Positions 33,948-42,169 of a stretch of DNA of 62,031 nt are shown here, in pieces. Under the pieces are notes generated by a model. That model saw only the letters and a program-made list of their open reading frames with translations, had not been told where the DNA came from and ran no database searches. The stretch is from Oribacterium sp. KHPX15. Its GTDB lineage: Bacteria; Bacillota; Clostridia; Lachnospirales; Lachnospiraceae. The stretch's first letter is position 1. The number at the start of each line of letters is the position of its first letter. The stretch spans positions 1-62,031 of the forward strand of contig NZ_FNRG01000025.1 in the NCBI RefSeq assembly GCF_900107835.1, given 5' to 3'. A program made the translations under genes and the position numbers.

Positions 33948-33976
33948 TTGACAGAAGCTTTGAACATGGTTATCTT
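33948..33976 (+). promoter_or_regulatory. Promoter for the TM1266-family gene and hyd cluster
   Basis: TTGACA, 17 nt, TATCTT, ending 36 nt before the start codon at 34013. Confidence 0.6.
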
Positions 33977-34012
33977 ATTATTGTAGCTGAAAGTATTTAA
34001 GAGGTATGAGAC

Positions 34013-34258
34013 ATGGAAACAAGAGTTGCGGTTTTAAGTATCATAGTTGAAGATTATGAGGCAGCCAATCAGCTTAACGAACTGCTTCATGAGTATGGTC
34101 AGTATATCATCGGACGTATGGGAATACCATATCGTGAGAAAGCGATCAATGTAATCTGCGTTGCTATGGATGCACCCGTAGATAAGATCAATGCCTTAAC
34201 CGGTGCTCTCGGTCGTATCCCTGAGATTACGGCAAAGGTGATTTGCACAAGGCAGTAA
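34013..34258 (+). CDS. TM1266-family iron-only hydrogenase system putative regulator
   Basis: This 81-residue protein has an ACT-like pattern (RVAVLSIIVEDYEAANQLNELLHEY..IIGRMGIPYREKAINVICVAMDA). It matches the small TM1266-type protein commonly found with [FeFe]-hydrogenase maturation genes. The family is thought to be regulatory, but the ligand and mechanism are not established. AAGAGGT lies before the ATG. It is followed by the structured leader RNA and then hydF, hydE and hydG, which fits its proposed role. Confidence 0.85.
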   Translation: METRVAVLSIIVEDYEAANQLNELLHEYGQYIIGRMGIPYREKAINVICVAMDAPVDKINALTGALGRIPEITAKVICTRQ

Positions 34259-34309
34259 AGTTGTTACTTGGATATATGAAAATTGAATAAGCCCCTGACA
34301 CCAAAACGG

Positions 34310-34460
34310 CTTCGGCTCTTGCGGTGAAAGTGACGTGAATAAAAAAGATTGGTAACTCCGGTTATTTAGTTCGCTGTGCGAAGGCCGGAGCCACAACAGG
34401 TTCCGTGGAAATCTGCCACAAGAGTCGGAGGGGAAGTGTACCCCCCGGCTTTTTCTTTTA
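34310..34460 (+). ncRNA. Candidate riboswitch-like leader between the TM1266 gene and hydF
   Basis: A 12 bp closing helix pairs 34310-34321 (CTTCGGCTCTTG) with 34419-34430 (CAAGAGTCGGAG), including two G-U pairs. Inside are CTCCGG..CCGGAG enclosing TTCGC-tgt-GCGAA, and a small GTGGAAATCTGCCAC hairpin. A terminator (34423-34450, then CTTTTTCTTTT) reuses eight bases of the 3' arm, so helix and terminator exclude each other. I could not match it to a riboswitch class I know. It would act as an ON switch if ligand stabilises the helix. Confidence 0.6.
34423..34460 (+). terminator. Rho-independent terminator of the hydF leader
   Basis: A stem of 10 bp with one bulged A (GTCGG-a-GGGG against CCCCCCGGC), a 7-nt loop, then a T-rich tail. 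It lies 150 bp before hydF. Confidence 0.75.
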
Positions 34461-34608
34461 TTATTATACTTTTTAGAGGGCGGTTTATGCTGCATTCTTT
34501 TTATGCGATAAAGTCGTCACGAGTGTGTTTTACTTGCACAAAGGCACATATGAGGGTCAGAGCGGTATTAAGTAGGGGCGTTTTACATATGTGTTTTAGG
34601 AGGAAAAG

Positions 34609-35952
34609 TTGAGTTTACAGGAAAATATGAATTCGGTGGCATCCGCCAACAGGCTGCATATAGGCTTTTTTGGATGCAGGAATGCAGGAAAGTCCAGTCT
34701 CGTTAACCGTATCACCGGTCAGGATATGGCGGTGGTTTCCGAGGTCAAGGGAACCACTACCGATCCGGTAACTAAATCAATGGAGCTGTTGCCGCTGGGG
34801 CCGGTGGTAATCATTGACACTCCGGGTTTTGATGATGAAGGAATGCTGGGGGATCTGAGGGTAAAGAGAACAAGGCAGGTCATAAACCGGACTGATATTG
34901 CGGTGCTTGTTGTGGATGCAGAGACCGGCATGAGGTCGGAGGACATGCTGCTTCTTGAAATGTTCAAAAAGCACGAGATACCGTATCTGGTGGTTTGGAA
35001 CAAAGCTGATATTTCAGATGCTTTTTTTGCAGCTGATTGTCAGGAATCCCATGAGATCGATGCGATACAAATTAAAGATGTCGATTCAGGGGAGAGGAGG
35101 TCTTTGGATTCAGAAGAAATAAATTCCGAAAAAAGAGAAGCAAGGACTTGCTTCATCGAAAAGGACAGAGTAAAGCCTTCGGAAGAGGACATCATATATG
35201 TCAGTGCCAAAACAGGAGCCGGAATCGAGGAACTGAAGGAAAGAATCGGAGCTCTCCTGAAGGACAATGAAGACTCAAAATCACTTCTTGATGGGATCAT
35301 CGGTCCGGGCGAACTTGCAGTGCTGGTCATCCCCATTGACAAAGCGGCACCCAAGGGCAGGCTTATAATGCCTCAACAGATGGCCATCCGAAGCGCACTT
35401 GACAAAGGCGCCACTGTTGTTGTGACGAGAGATTCTGAACTGAAGGAAACTCTCTCGGGACTTGGCAGAAAACCGGATGTAGTCATTACCGACAGTCAGG
35501 TGTTTTCCTATGTGAGTAGTGTGGTTCCGGAGGAGGTAGCATTAACTTCATTTTCCATTTTGATGGCAAAGTACAAGGGAACTTTGGAGAGCTCCGTAAA
35601 GGCGGTTAAGGCTTTGGATCACCTTAAGGATGGGGATCGGATTTTGATGGCGGAGGGCTGCACACACCATAGGCAGTGCGGGGACATCGGAACGGTGAAG
35701 ATCCCCAACTGGCTGCGAAAATACAGCGGGAAAAGCATTAGCATAGAGACCTGTTCGGGGAAGGATTTCCCTGAGGATCTCAGCGGATTTTCGGCAGTTA
35801 TTCACTGCGGAGGCTGCATGAATACCGAAAGGGAAATGCGCTACCGCATGAGGTGTGCCGAAGATCAGCATGTGCCCTTCACGAATTACGGGATCGTGAT
35901 TGCGAAAATGACCAGGATTCTGGAAAGGAGCATCAAAGTATTTAATGGATAA
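34609..35952 (+). CDS. hydF: [FeFe]-hydrogenase H-cluster maturation GTPase HydF
   Basis: This 447-residue scaffold protein assembles and delivers the 2Fe precursor to hydrogenase. The GTPase domain has GCRNAGKSSL (G1), DTPGFDDEG (G3) and NKAD (G4). The C-terminal cluster-binding domain has EGCTHHRQCGDIG and, about 45 residues on, HCGGC, matching the CxH..HCxxC pattern. It starts at TTG 34609 after AGGAGG. Between G4 and the SAK motif there is an extra acidic stretch of about 60 residues, which makes it longer than the usual 400-410. It overlaps hydE by 8 nt. Confidence 0.94.
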   Translation: MSLQENMNSVASANRLHIGFFGCRNAGKSSLVNRITGQDMAVVSEVKGTTTDPVTKSMELLPLGPVVIIDTPGFDDEGMLGDLRVKRTRQVINRTDIAVLVVDAETGMRSEDMLLLEMFKKHEIPYLVVWNKADISDAFFAADCQESHEIDAIQIKDVDSGERRSLDSEEINSEKREARTCFIEKDRVKPSEEDIIYVSAKTGAGIEELKERIGALLKDNEDSKSLLDGIIGPGELAVLVIPIDKAAPKGRLIMPQQMAIRSALDKGATVVVTRDSELKETLSGLGRKPDVVITDSQVFSYVSSVVPEEVALTSFSILMAKYKGTLESSVKAVKALDHLKDGDRILMAEGCTHHRQCGDIGTVKIPNWLRKYSGKSISIETCSGKDFPEDLSGFSAVIHCGGCMNTEREMRYRMRCAEDQHVPFTNYGIVIAKMTRILERSIKVFNG

Positions 35953-36979
35953 TAATATTAATGAGCTTGCGTGTAAGCTCTTGGAAACCCGTAAGCTCAC
36001 GGCAGAGGAATATGCATATCTCATAGAACACAGAGACTCTGAGACTACAGAGTTCTTGCGAGAACATGCGGTATGTATCAGAAAAGAAACCTATGGCAAT
36101 GAAGTCCTGATCCGCGGGCTCATCGAGGTCAGTAACATTTGCAAAAATGACTGTCTGTATTGCGGTATCCGAAAGAGCAACTGGCGAGCGGAACGGTATA
36201 GACTTAGTGAAAAGGAGATTCTCTCTGCGGCTGAAACCGGCTACGGACTTGGCTTCAAAACCTTCGTCCTTCAGGGCGGGGAGGACGCCTGGTACACGGA
36301 TGAAAGGCTGGAAAGGATTATAAGGCAGATTAAGAAGAAGTATCCCGACTGCGCGGTGACACTGTCTCTTGGTGAGAGAGGCAGGGAAAGCTTTCAGCGT
36401 CTGCGTGCTGCGGGAGCGGACAGGTATCTTCTCAGGCACGAGACTGCGGATCGGGAGCATTATCGGAAGCTGCACCCACCGGAGATGAGCTTTGAGCACC
36501 GGATGGAGTGCCTTCGTGAACTGAAGGAGCTTGGTTTCCAGACCGGTGCCGGTTTCATGGTAGGTTCGCCCTTTCAGACTACGGAAAACCTCGCCATGGA
36601 TCTCAAGTTCCTGGAGGAGTTTCAGCCGGAAATGTGCGGAATCGGGCCCTTCATACCGCATCATGACACCCCGTTTTCCGAATACAATGCAGGCTCGGTG
36701 GAGCTCACATGTTTCCTTCTGTCCGTCATAAGGATCATTTGCCCGAAGGTGCTCCTGCCTGCCACCACAGCTCTAGGAACCCTTGACCCGGAGGGCAGAG
36801 AAAAGGGCATCCTGTCAGGTGCCAATGTTGTCATGCCGAATCTGTCACCTGCAAATGTCCGGAGCAAATACCTGCTGTATGATGGGAAGCTTGCCGCAGG
36901 TGCGGAGGCCGCGGAGAACCTGGCGGATCTAAAACAGAGGATCGAAAAAATTGGATATAAAGTAGTTGAGAAGAAATAA
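35945..36979 (+). CDS. hydE: [FeFe]-hydrogenase maturase HydE, radical SAM
   Basis: This 344-residue radical SAM enzyme helps build the azadithiolate-bridged diiron precursor. The 4Fe-4S/SAM motif CxxxCxxC is in NICKNDCLYCGIR (near residue 65). VLQGGEDAWYTDE, RHETADREHYRKLHP and GAGFMVGSPFQTTENLA follow, all typical of HydE within the biotin-synthase-like barrel group. The ATG overlaps the hydF stop codon, with GGAG rather far upstream, so translation is probably coupled. The next gene is hydG, 15 nt on. Confidence 0.95.
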   Translation: MDNNINELACKLLETRKLTAEEYAYLIEHRDSETTEFLREHAVCIRKETYGNEVLIRGLIEVSNICKNDCLYCGIRKSNWRAERYRLSEKEILSAAETGYGLGFKTFVLQGGEDAWYTDERLERIIRQIKKKYPDCAVTLSLGERGRESFQRLRAAGADRYLLRHETADREHYRKLHPPEMSFEHRMECLRELKELGFQTGAGFMVGSPFQTTENLAMDLKFLEEFQPEMCGIGPFIPHHDTPFSEYNAGSVELTCFLLSVIRIICPKVLLPATTALGTLDPEGREKGILSGANVVMPNLSPANVRSKYLLYDGKLAAGAEAAENLADLKQRIEKIGYKVVEKK

Positions 36980-36994
36980 AAAGGAGAAACAATT

Positions 36995-38443
36995 ATGGCT
37001 GTTTACAACCCAAAATCACTTAAAGCGGAGGAATTCATCAATGACGAGGAGATCCTCGCAACCCTGGAGTACGCGGAGGCTCACAAGAATGATGCCGAAC
37101 TTATAGACCAAATACTTGAGAAGGCAAGACCGGTGAAGAACGGTAACGGATGCACCTGCGCGGGGCTCACTCATCGTGAGGCATCTGTACTTCTTGCTAC
37201 CGAGCTTCCGGACAAGATCGAGAAAATGTATGAGATCGCGGAGGAGATAAAGCTTGCATTCTACGGCAACAGAATCGTGCTTTTCGCACCGCTTTACCTT
37301 TCCAACTATTGTGTCAACGGTTGTCTTTACTGCCCGTATCATTTAAAGAATAAGCACATAGGAAGAAAGAAGCTTACTCAGGAAGAGGTTCGGGCTGAGG
37401 TAATCGCTCTTCAGGATATGGGTCACAAGCGTCTCGCCATTGAGGCAGGTGAGGATCCCGTGAACAATCCGATTGAATACATCCTGGACTGCATTAACAC
37501 TATATACAGTGTACATCATAAAAACGGAGACATTCGCCGTGTTAATGTCAACATCGCTGCAACAACGGTTGAGAACTACAGAAAGCTCAAGGAGGCAGGT
37601 ATCGGAACCTATATTCTGTTCCAGGAGACTTACCATAAGAAGAGCTATGAGACACTTCATCCCACAGGCCCCAAGCATGATTATGCTTATCATACAGAGG
37701 CAATGGACCGTGCCATGGAGGGCGGCATTGATGATGTTGGTCTCGGAGTGCTTTTCGGCCTTGAGATGTATAAATATGAGTTTGCGGGACTTATCATGCA
37801 CGCTGAGCATCTGGAGGCGGTTCATGGGGTAGGACCGCATACTATCAGCGTGCCACGCGTGAAGAAGGCCGACGACATTGACCCTGACATGTTTGACAAT
37901 GGAATCAGCGATGAAATCTTTACAAAGATTGCAGCCTGCATCCGTCTGGCGGTGCCTTATACAGGCATGATCATTTCCACAAGAGAGACTGCGTCGGTTC
38001 GTGAAAAGCTTCTGAGAGTGGGCATTTCCCAGGTATCAGGGGGCTCCAGAACTTCGGTTGGCGGATACACCGAGGAGGAGCGTCCTCATGACACAGAGCA
38101 GTTCGATGTTTCGGATCAGAGAACCCTGGATGAAGTTGTGAGCTGGCTTATGGATTCCGGACACATTCCGTCCTTCTGCACAGCCTGCTACCGTGCCGGC
38201 AGAACCGGAGACCGTTTCATGGCGCTTTGCAAGAACGGACAGATCCTTAACTGCTGTCATCCCAATGCCCTTATGACACTTGCAGAGTACCTCGAGGATT
38301 ATGCAAGCCCCGAGACAAAGGAAAAGGGTTACAGGATGATCGAGGAAGAGCTTAAGAAGATCCCGGCCGAAAAGGTGAGAACCATCGCTGAGGAGAATAT
38401 AAAGGAGATCAGGAATTCCAACAGGAGAGATTTCAGGTTCTGA
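36995..38443 (+). CDS. hydG: [FeFe]-hydrogenase maturase HydG, tyrosine lyase
   Basis: This 482-residue radical SAM enzyme cleaves tyrosine to yield the CO and CN ligands of the H-cluster. The N-terminal cluster motif is in NYCVNGCLYCPYH. The C-terminal auxiliary cluster motif CxxC..C is in FCTACYRAGRTGDRF and the ALCKNGQILNCCHPN region. AAGGAGA lies before the ATG. It is the last gene of the operon, with a terminator 16 nt after the stop. No hydrogenase structural gene is in the window. Confidence 0.96.
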   Translation: MAVYNPKSLKAEEFINDEEILATLEYAEAHKNDAELIDQILEKARPVKNGNGCTCAGLTHREASVLLATELPDKIEKMYEIAEEIKLAFYGNRIVLFAPLYLSNYCVNGCLYCPYHLKNKHIGRKKLTQEEVRAEVIALQDMGHKRLAIEAGEDPVNNPIEYILDCINTIYSVHHKNGDIRRVNVNIAATTVENYRKLKEAGIGTYILFQETYHKKSYETLHPTGPKHDYAYHTEAMDRAMEGGIDDVGLGVLFGLEMYKYEFAGLIMHAEHLEAVHGVGPHTISVPRVKKADDIDPDMFDNGISDEIFTKIAACIRLAVPYTGMIISTRETASVREKLLRVGISQVSGGSRTSVGGYTEEERPHDTEQFDVSDQRTLDEVVSWLMDSGHIPSFCTACYRAGRTGDRFMALCKNGQILNCCHPNALMTLAEYLEDYASPETKEKGYRMIEEELKKIPAEKVRTIAEENIKEIRNSNRRDFRF

Positions 38444-38458
38444 TAAATTCCTAAAACC

Positions 38459-38497
38459 AAAGACCCCACCGGAGCTTTTACGCTTCGATGGGGTCTT
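38459..38497 (+). terminator. Terminator after hydG
   Basis: AAGACCCCA pairs with TGGGGTCTT, with an inner CGgAGC/GCTtCG extension. The tail is TCTCAATGTC, so it is weak in U. Confidence 0.65.
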
Positions 38498-38803
38498 CTC
38501 AATGTCTATTCTTATTTTTGTATGTCAAGAGTTCTTTGAAGGGGGGAATCGGAACTCTTACTAAGTATATTTGAAACGGTCATGCTTGAAAGGAACGATA
38601 TTTTACAAACCGCTCTCTTCATACACATTTTCGACCGTTGTTTCTGAAGGGGGCTCCGGAGTTGTATTACATCTCCGGAGTATGAGTATGAAAAGCTTTT
38701 TTTGTGTTACATCTCTTGTAACTTGTGTATATAATAGCGGAGCTTTGTGACTGAAATATGTCTCACACCTAAAAGAAGTCTAAAAAGTATAAACAAATTA
38801 TAA

Positions 38804-38890
38804 AGTCAAAGCATCCTGTAACAATCGACTCAACTTTCAAAAATTCTCGTTCCAAATAGAAAAATTGACTCAACTTTCAAAAATTCTTCC
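38804..38890. repeat. Degenerate copy of the dyad-array family
   Basis: AGTCA is followed by a linker with GCATCCTGTAACAAT, closely like GCATCCTGCAATAAT in array A. Then a direct repeat of GACTCAACTTTCAAAAATTC occurs at 38827 and 38867, 40 bp apart. Right arms are lost. Confidence 0.55.
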
Positions 38891-38988
38891 TTCCGCAGCA
38901 TATCAGCCAAAAATTCCAAACCTAAAAAAGCTTATTAAATATTAGTAAAGTCTCTTTACAGATGTTTGAGAATTTGTTAACGTAGATA

Positions 38989-39004
38989 TGTCAACCGCTT
39001 AACA
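38989..39004. promoter_or_regulatory. LacI-type operator upstream of the kinase gene
   Basis: TGTCAACCGCTTAACA is the reverse complement of the site at 42106-42121 except for one base. It overlaps the -35 box TTAACA. Confidence 0.65.
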
Positions 39005-39028
39005 TATTTAACATATGTTAACGATAAT
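38999..39028 (+). promoter_or_regulatory. Promoter of the kinase-phosphorylase unit
   Basis: TTAACA, 18 nt, GATAAT. The spacer contains the perfect palindrome TTAACATATGTTAA (39008-39021), which could be a second regulator site. Confidence 0.55.
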
Positions 39029-39093
39029 AGTGCAAATAGTTTTTTTTATCACTATTTGTACCGCCGGATGAAAGCGGCGGAATGGAGATCAAT

Positions 39094-40077
39094 ATGAATA
39101 AGAATTACAATAAAATCAATACACCAACAACAGATTTCGAAGAGAAGCTTATGAGCGTTCTTCCCTGGGAGACTAAGGAAGTTCCTTCAGATATTCCTCA
39201 CGGGGATATGCCCGGAGACAAGATCGAGATCGACGAGTCACACATAGCTAAGGCAAATGTTATTTTCCCGGCTCTTGCCGAGAAGCTTGCAAAGAAGATA
39301 AAGGAGAACCCTTACCAGCGTGCAGTTATCAGTGTCTGCGGCGGCTCCGGAGTAGGAAAGTCAGAGATCGCCTCCGTACTTGGGTGGTTCTTTGAGCAGT
39401 CAGGCATCGGTGCCTACATCCTTTCAGGCGATAACTATCCTCACCGCATCCCTATGTACAATGACGCCGAGCGTCTCCACATTTTCCGCGAGAGTGCAGT
39501 AAGAGGCATGATCGATGCCGGCGATTATACAGACGATCGTTTCAAAGAAGTTCGCCAGTGGCAGCAGGAGGATACAGACGCAGACAAGTCCCATCTTGAT
39601 GGAAATGCATGGTTCGAGTCTTATCTTGCGGCAGGCCGTAAGGGTCTCGCAGGCTATCTCGGAACACCAAACGAGACAGATTTCGTCGAGGTTAGCACCA
39701 TCATCAGTGCCTTCAAGGACGGTGCCGAGACTCTCTGGCTCAAGCGCATGGGCAGAGATGCAGCCAGCCTCTGGTACGATGAGGTTAATGTTAAGGACAA
39801 GCAGATCCTCATTATCGAGTGGACTCACGGCAACAGTGATTTCCTTCAGGGCGTAGATATCCCGGTACTTCTCAACAGCACACCGGCAGAGACATTGGCC
39901 CACAGAAGATCCAGAAACCGTGACGGAAAGACTGACAGCGCATTCACAACAATGGTTCTCGAGATCGAGCAGAGAAAGCTTCATGACCAGGCACACAAGG
40001 CCGGCATCATCTGCGCGAAGAACGGCAGCCTAATAAGCTTTGACGAATACACAGAGCTGATGAAAGACCAGTTTTGA
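39094..40077 (+). CDS. P-loop kinase of the uridine kinase/phosphoribulokinase-like group
   Basis: This 327-residue protein contains the Walker A motif CGGSGVGKSEIA near residue 85. ILSGDNYPHRIPMYND, the Lys/Arg-rich middle and IIEWTHGNSDFLQGVDIPVLLNSTPAETLAHRRSRNRD follow, an architecture like small-molecule kinases (often auto-annotated as adenylylsulfate or uridine kinase). I chose ATG 39094 because GGAG lies 6 nt before it. An in-frame ATG at 39082 is also possible. It is paired with a GH13_18 phosphorylase and carries a LacI-type operator in its promoter, so its substrate is probably a sugar or sugar acceptor released by that enzyme rather than sulfate or uridine. Confidence 0.75.
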   Translation: MNKNYNKINTPTTDFEEKLMSVLPWETKEVPSDIPHGDMPGDKIEIDESHIAKANVIFPALAEKLAKKIKENPYQRAVISVCGGSGVGKSEIASVLGWFFEQSGIGAYILSGDNYPHRIPMYNDAERLHIFRESAVRGMIDAGDYTDDRFKEVRQWQQEDTDADKSHLDGNAWFESYLAAGRKGLAGYLGTPNETDFVEVSTIISAFKDGAETLWLKRMGRDAASLWYDEVNVKDKQILIIEWTHGNSDFLQGVDIPVLLNSTPAETLAHRRSRNRDGKTDSAFTTMVLEIEQRKLHDQAHKAGIICAKNGSLISFDEYTELMKDQF

Positions 40078-40127
40078 TTTTTAAACCGGATTTTGGGCGT
40101 TCAAAAACTGTTTACGATAGCCCGGAT

Positions 40128-40158
40128 AGTACACAGAGCTGATGAAAGACCAGTTTTG
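40128..40158 (+). repeat. Duplicated 3' end of the kinase gene
   Basis: About 30 bp (TACACAGAGCTGATGAAAGA and the following bases to TTTTGA) repeat the last codons and stop of the kinase gene at 40049-40078. This is a local direct duplication. Confidence 0.75.
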
Positions 40159-40165
40159 AGACATA

Positions 40166-40190
40166 CCACCGGGGCCACCGTCCCCGGTGG
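40166..40190. repeat. REP-like hairpin, CACCGGGG family
   Basis: CCACCGGGG and CCCCGGTGG form a perfect 9 bp stem around CCACCGT. Confidence 0.6.
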
Positions 40191-40251
40191 AAAACCAGGC
40201 ACCGATTGCGATACCAATCAGCCTTAGTTCTTTTAAGAGGAGTTTATATAA

Positions 40252-41913
40252 ATGGAGAAACATTACACCGATAACGGCCCTATGCTCAATGCTTACCCCG
40301 ACAGCATGGGCGGCAGACTCAGCGATGTAGTCAGCTTCCTTGAGAAGCCGGAGATGGAAGACAGCTTCCAGTCCTTCTACATCCTTCCGAGCATCTTTAA
40401 CACAGATCTTGACCGTGGATTTTCAGTTATTGACTACAATATCAATCGCGAGATGGGCAGCGAGCAGGATCTTGAGAGACTTCGCGCCCTGGGCATTAAC
40501 CTGAAGCTGGACTTCATCCTTAATCACGCATCAGTGCTTTCACCTCAGTTCCAGGATCTCATCAAAAACGGCGAGAACTCAAAGTACGCTGACTTCTTCA
40601 TCAACTGGAACAAGTTCTGGGAGGGCAAGGGTCAGATGACAGAGGAGGGCTATATCCAGCCTGACGAGGAGTACATCAAGGACATGTTCTTCCGGAAGCC
40701 GGGCCTTCCCATCCTTATGGTCCGTATGCCCGATGGTAAGGACGTGCCTTACTGGAACACCTTCTATCAGGAGGTTATCTACAAGCACCCTGATGCCATG
40801 GATTTAATGGGTGCCATGGACATCCAGTACCTTGCCGCAGAGCGTATCTGTGAGAAGGTTAATGCTGAGCTCGGTGCAGGAAAGAAGCCCGCTGAGATTG
40901 ACTTCACCGGTTTTGAAGAGTATCGCGACAAGGTTATCGATTACCTTGAGTCGAACCGCAAGTACTTAGGACAGATGGATCTCAATGTTAAGTCAGATCT
41001 TGTGTGGGAGCATTATGACAATACTCTCAAGGCCCTTTCAGGCTACGGCGCTTCCATCGTTCGTCTCGATGCCTTCGCTTATGCTCCTAAGGAGCCGGGC
41101 AAGAAGAACTTCATGAATGAGCCCGACACCTGGGATCTCCTTTCAAAGGTTCGCGAGCTTGCCGACAAGTATCACGTAACACTTCTTCCCGAGATTCATG
41201 CAAGCTATGGTGAGAAGGTTTACAAGAAGGTTGCCGACATGGGCTACATGACCTACGACTTCTTCCTTCCGGGTCTCCTTATCGACGCCATGGAGAAGAA
41301 GAGCGGTAAGGATCTCGCACGCTGGGCACAGGAGATCTTTAATGACAAGATCCGCACAGTCAATATGCTTGGCTGCCATGACGGAATCCCTCTTCTTGAC
41401 CTTAAGGGACTTCTTCCCGAGGAGGAGATCCAGAACCTTATCGATACCATCGTGGGAAGAGGCGGTCTCGTAAAGGATCTTCACGGCAAGAAGAACATGT
41501 ATTATCAGGTTAATGCTACCTACTACAGTGCTCTCGGCGAGGATGATAAGAAGATGCTCCTTGCCCGTGCTATCCAGATGTTCATGCCCGGAAAGCCCCA
41601 GGTATGGTATCTTGACCTTTTTGCCGGTAAGAATGACCACGAGGCGGTTAAGCGCGCCGGTGCCGCAGGACACAAGGAGATCAACCGTACAAACCTTTCT
41701 CCCGAGGAGATGGAGAAGAGACTTGAATCGGATGTTGTTTCAAAGCAGATCGAACTCCTCAGATTCCGTAATACATGCTCTGCCTTCTCATTTGATGCAG
41801 AGTTCAATGTTGAGACCGATGGCACAAAGATGACCATGACCTGGAACAACCAGGGACATACAGCAAGCCTTAAGGTGGATTTCGCAGATTACAGCTACGA
41901 GATTATAAAATAA
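40252..41913 (+). CDS. GH13_18 sugar phosphorylase (sucrose-phosphorylase-like)
   Basis: This 553-residue alpha-amylase-fold enzyme probably phosphorolyses an alpha-glucoside to glucose-1-phosphate. The early YPDSMGGRL is typical of sucrose phosphorylases. The nucleophile is the Asp in SIVRLDAFAY, the acid/base is the Glu in LLPEIHASYGE, and the transition-state Asp is in GCHDGIPLLD. Known activities in this subfamily act on sucrose, sucrose-6-phosphate, glucosylglycerol and glucosylglycerate. It is about 50 residues longer than common sucrose phosphorylases (near 490-505), partly through a stretch around 115-170. AAGAGGAG precedes the ATG. It follows the kinase gene, before the ABC importer. 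Confidence 0.88.
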   Translation: MEKHYTDNGPMLNAYPDSMGGRLSDVVSFLEKPEMEDSFQSFYILPSIFNTDLDRGFSVIDYNINREMGSEQDLERLRALGINLKLDFILNHASVLSPQFQDLIKNGENSKYADFFINWNKFWEGKGQMTEEGYIQPDEEYIKDMFFRKPGLPILMVRMPDGKDVPYWNTFYQEVIYKHPDAMDLMGAMDIQYLAAERICEKVNAELGAGKKPAEIDFTGFEEYRDKVIDYLESNRKYLGQMDLNVKSDLVWEHYDNTLKALSGYGASIVRLDAFAYAPKEPGKKNFMNEPDTWDLLSKVRELADKYHVTLLPEIHASYGEKVYKKVADMGYMTYDFFLPGLLIDAMEKKSGKDLARWAQEIFNDKIRTVNMLGCHDGIPLLDLKGLLPEEEIQNLIDTIVGRGGLVKDLHGKKNMYYQVNATYYSALGEDDKKMLLARAIQMFMPGKPQVWYLDLFAGKNDHEAVKRAGAAGHKEINRTNLSPEEMEKRLESDVVSKQIELLRFRNTCSAFSFDAEFNVETDGTKMTMTWNNQGHTASLKVDFADYSYEIIK

Positions 41914-41955
41914 GGGTTTATTTTTATTAAAAGTGCATAAAGCATATTGACATTA

Positions 41956-41996
41956 AAAATGCCGTTATCCTTAAAAACAGGGGATAGCGGCATTTT
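41956..41996. terminator. Terminator after the phosphorylase gene
   Basis: AAAATGCCGTTATCC pairs with GGGATAGCGGCATTTT (one wobble) around a 10-nt loop. The A and T tracts allow use on both strands. Confidence 0.82.
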
Positions 41997-42062
41997 ATAC
42001 AAAAAAACTCACAAAAAACGATGTCAAATGTTGCACAATATGTACAAAGTTATGTTGTCCGA

Positions 42063-42091
42063 TTGACAGAATTTGTGAATAGCGTTATATT
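42063..42091 (+). promoter_or_regulatory. Promoter of the sugar ABC importer operon
   Basis: TTGACA, 17 nt, TATATT, a near-consensus sigma-A promoter. Confidence 0.8.
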
Positions 42092-42105
42092 CTAGATACA
42101 TCAAG

Positions 42106-42121
42106 TGTCAAGCGGTTGACA
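42106..42121. promoter_or_regulatory. LacI-type operator downstream of the importer promoter
   Basis: TGTCAA-GCGG-TTGACA is an inverted repeat with a central CG, as bound by LacI-family proteins. It begins about 7 bp after the expected transcription start, so a bound repressor would block it. It matches 38989-39004. Confidence 0.75.
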
Positions 42122-42169
42122 GAGCATGACATTAAACAGGTTATTTTTTTAGAACAAGAGGAGAATATC

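Larger units (their letters stand above)
38498..39093 (+). other. Long intergenic region before the kinase gene
   Basis: No gene is seen. It holds two CTCCGGAG palindromes (38654, 38672) and degenerate dyad-array DNA (38804-38890). The regulated promoter with a LacI-type operator is at 38989-39028. An inverted repeat CAAATAGT/ACTATTTG (39033-39058) and a CCGCCG/CGGCGG hairpin (39061-39080) sit just before the ribosome binding site. Confidence 0.6.

Noticed and set aside
34310-34460. Cobalamin riboswitch upstream of hydF
   Set aside because: A GCCAC string is present, but the remaining conserved cobalamin-box bases and helix order are missing.
35942-36664. 240-codon minus-strand open frame opposite hydE
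   Set aside because: It is antisense to hydE, and no ribosome binding site or family motif is visible.
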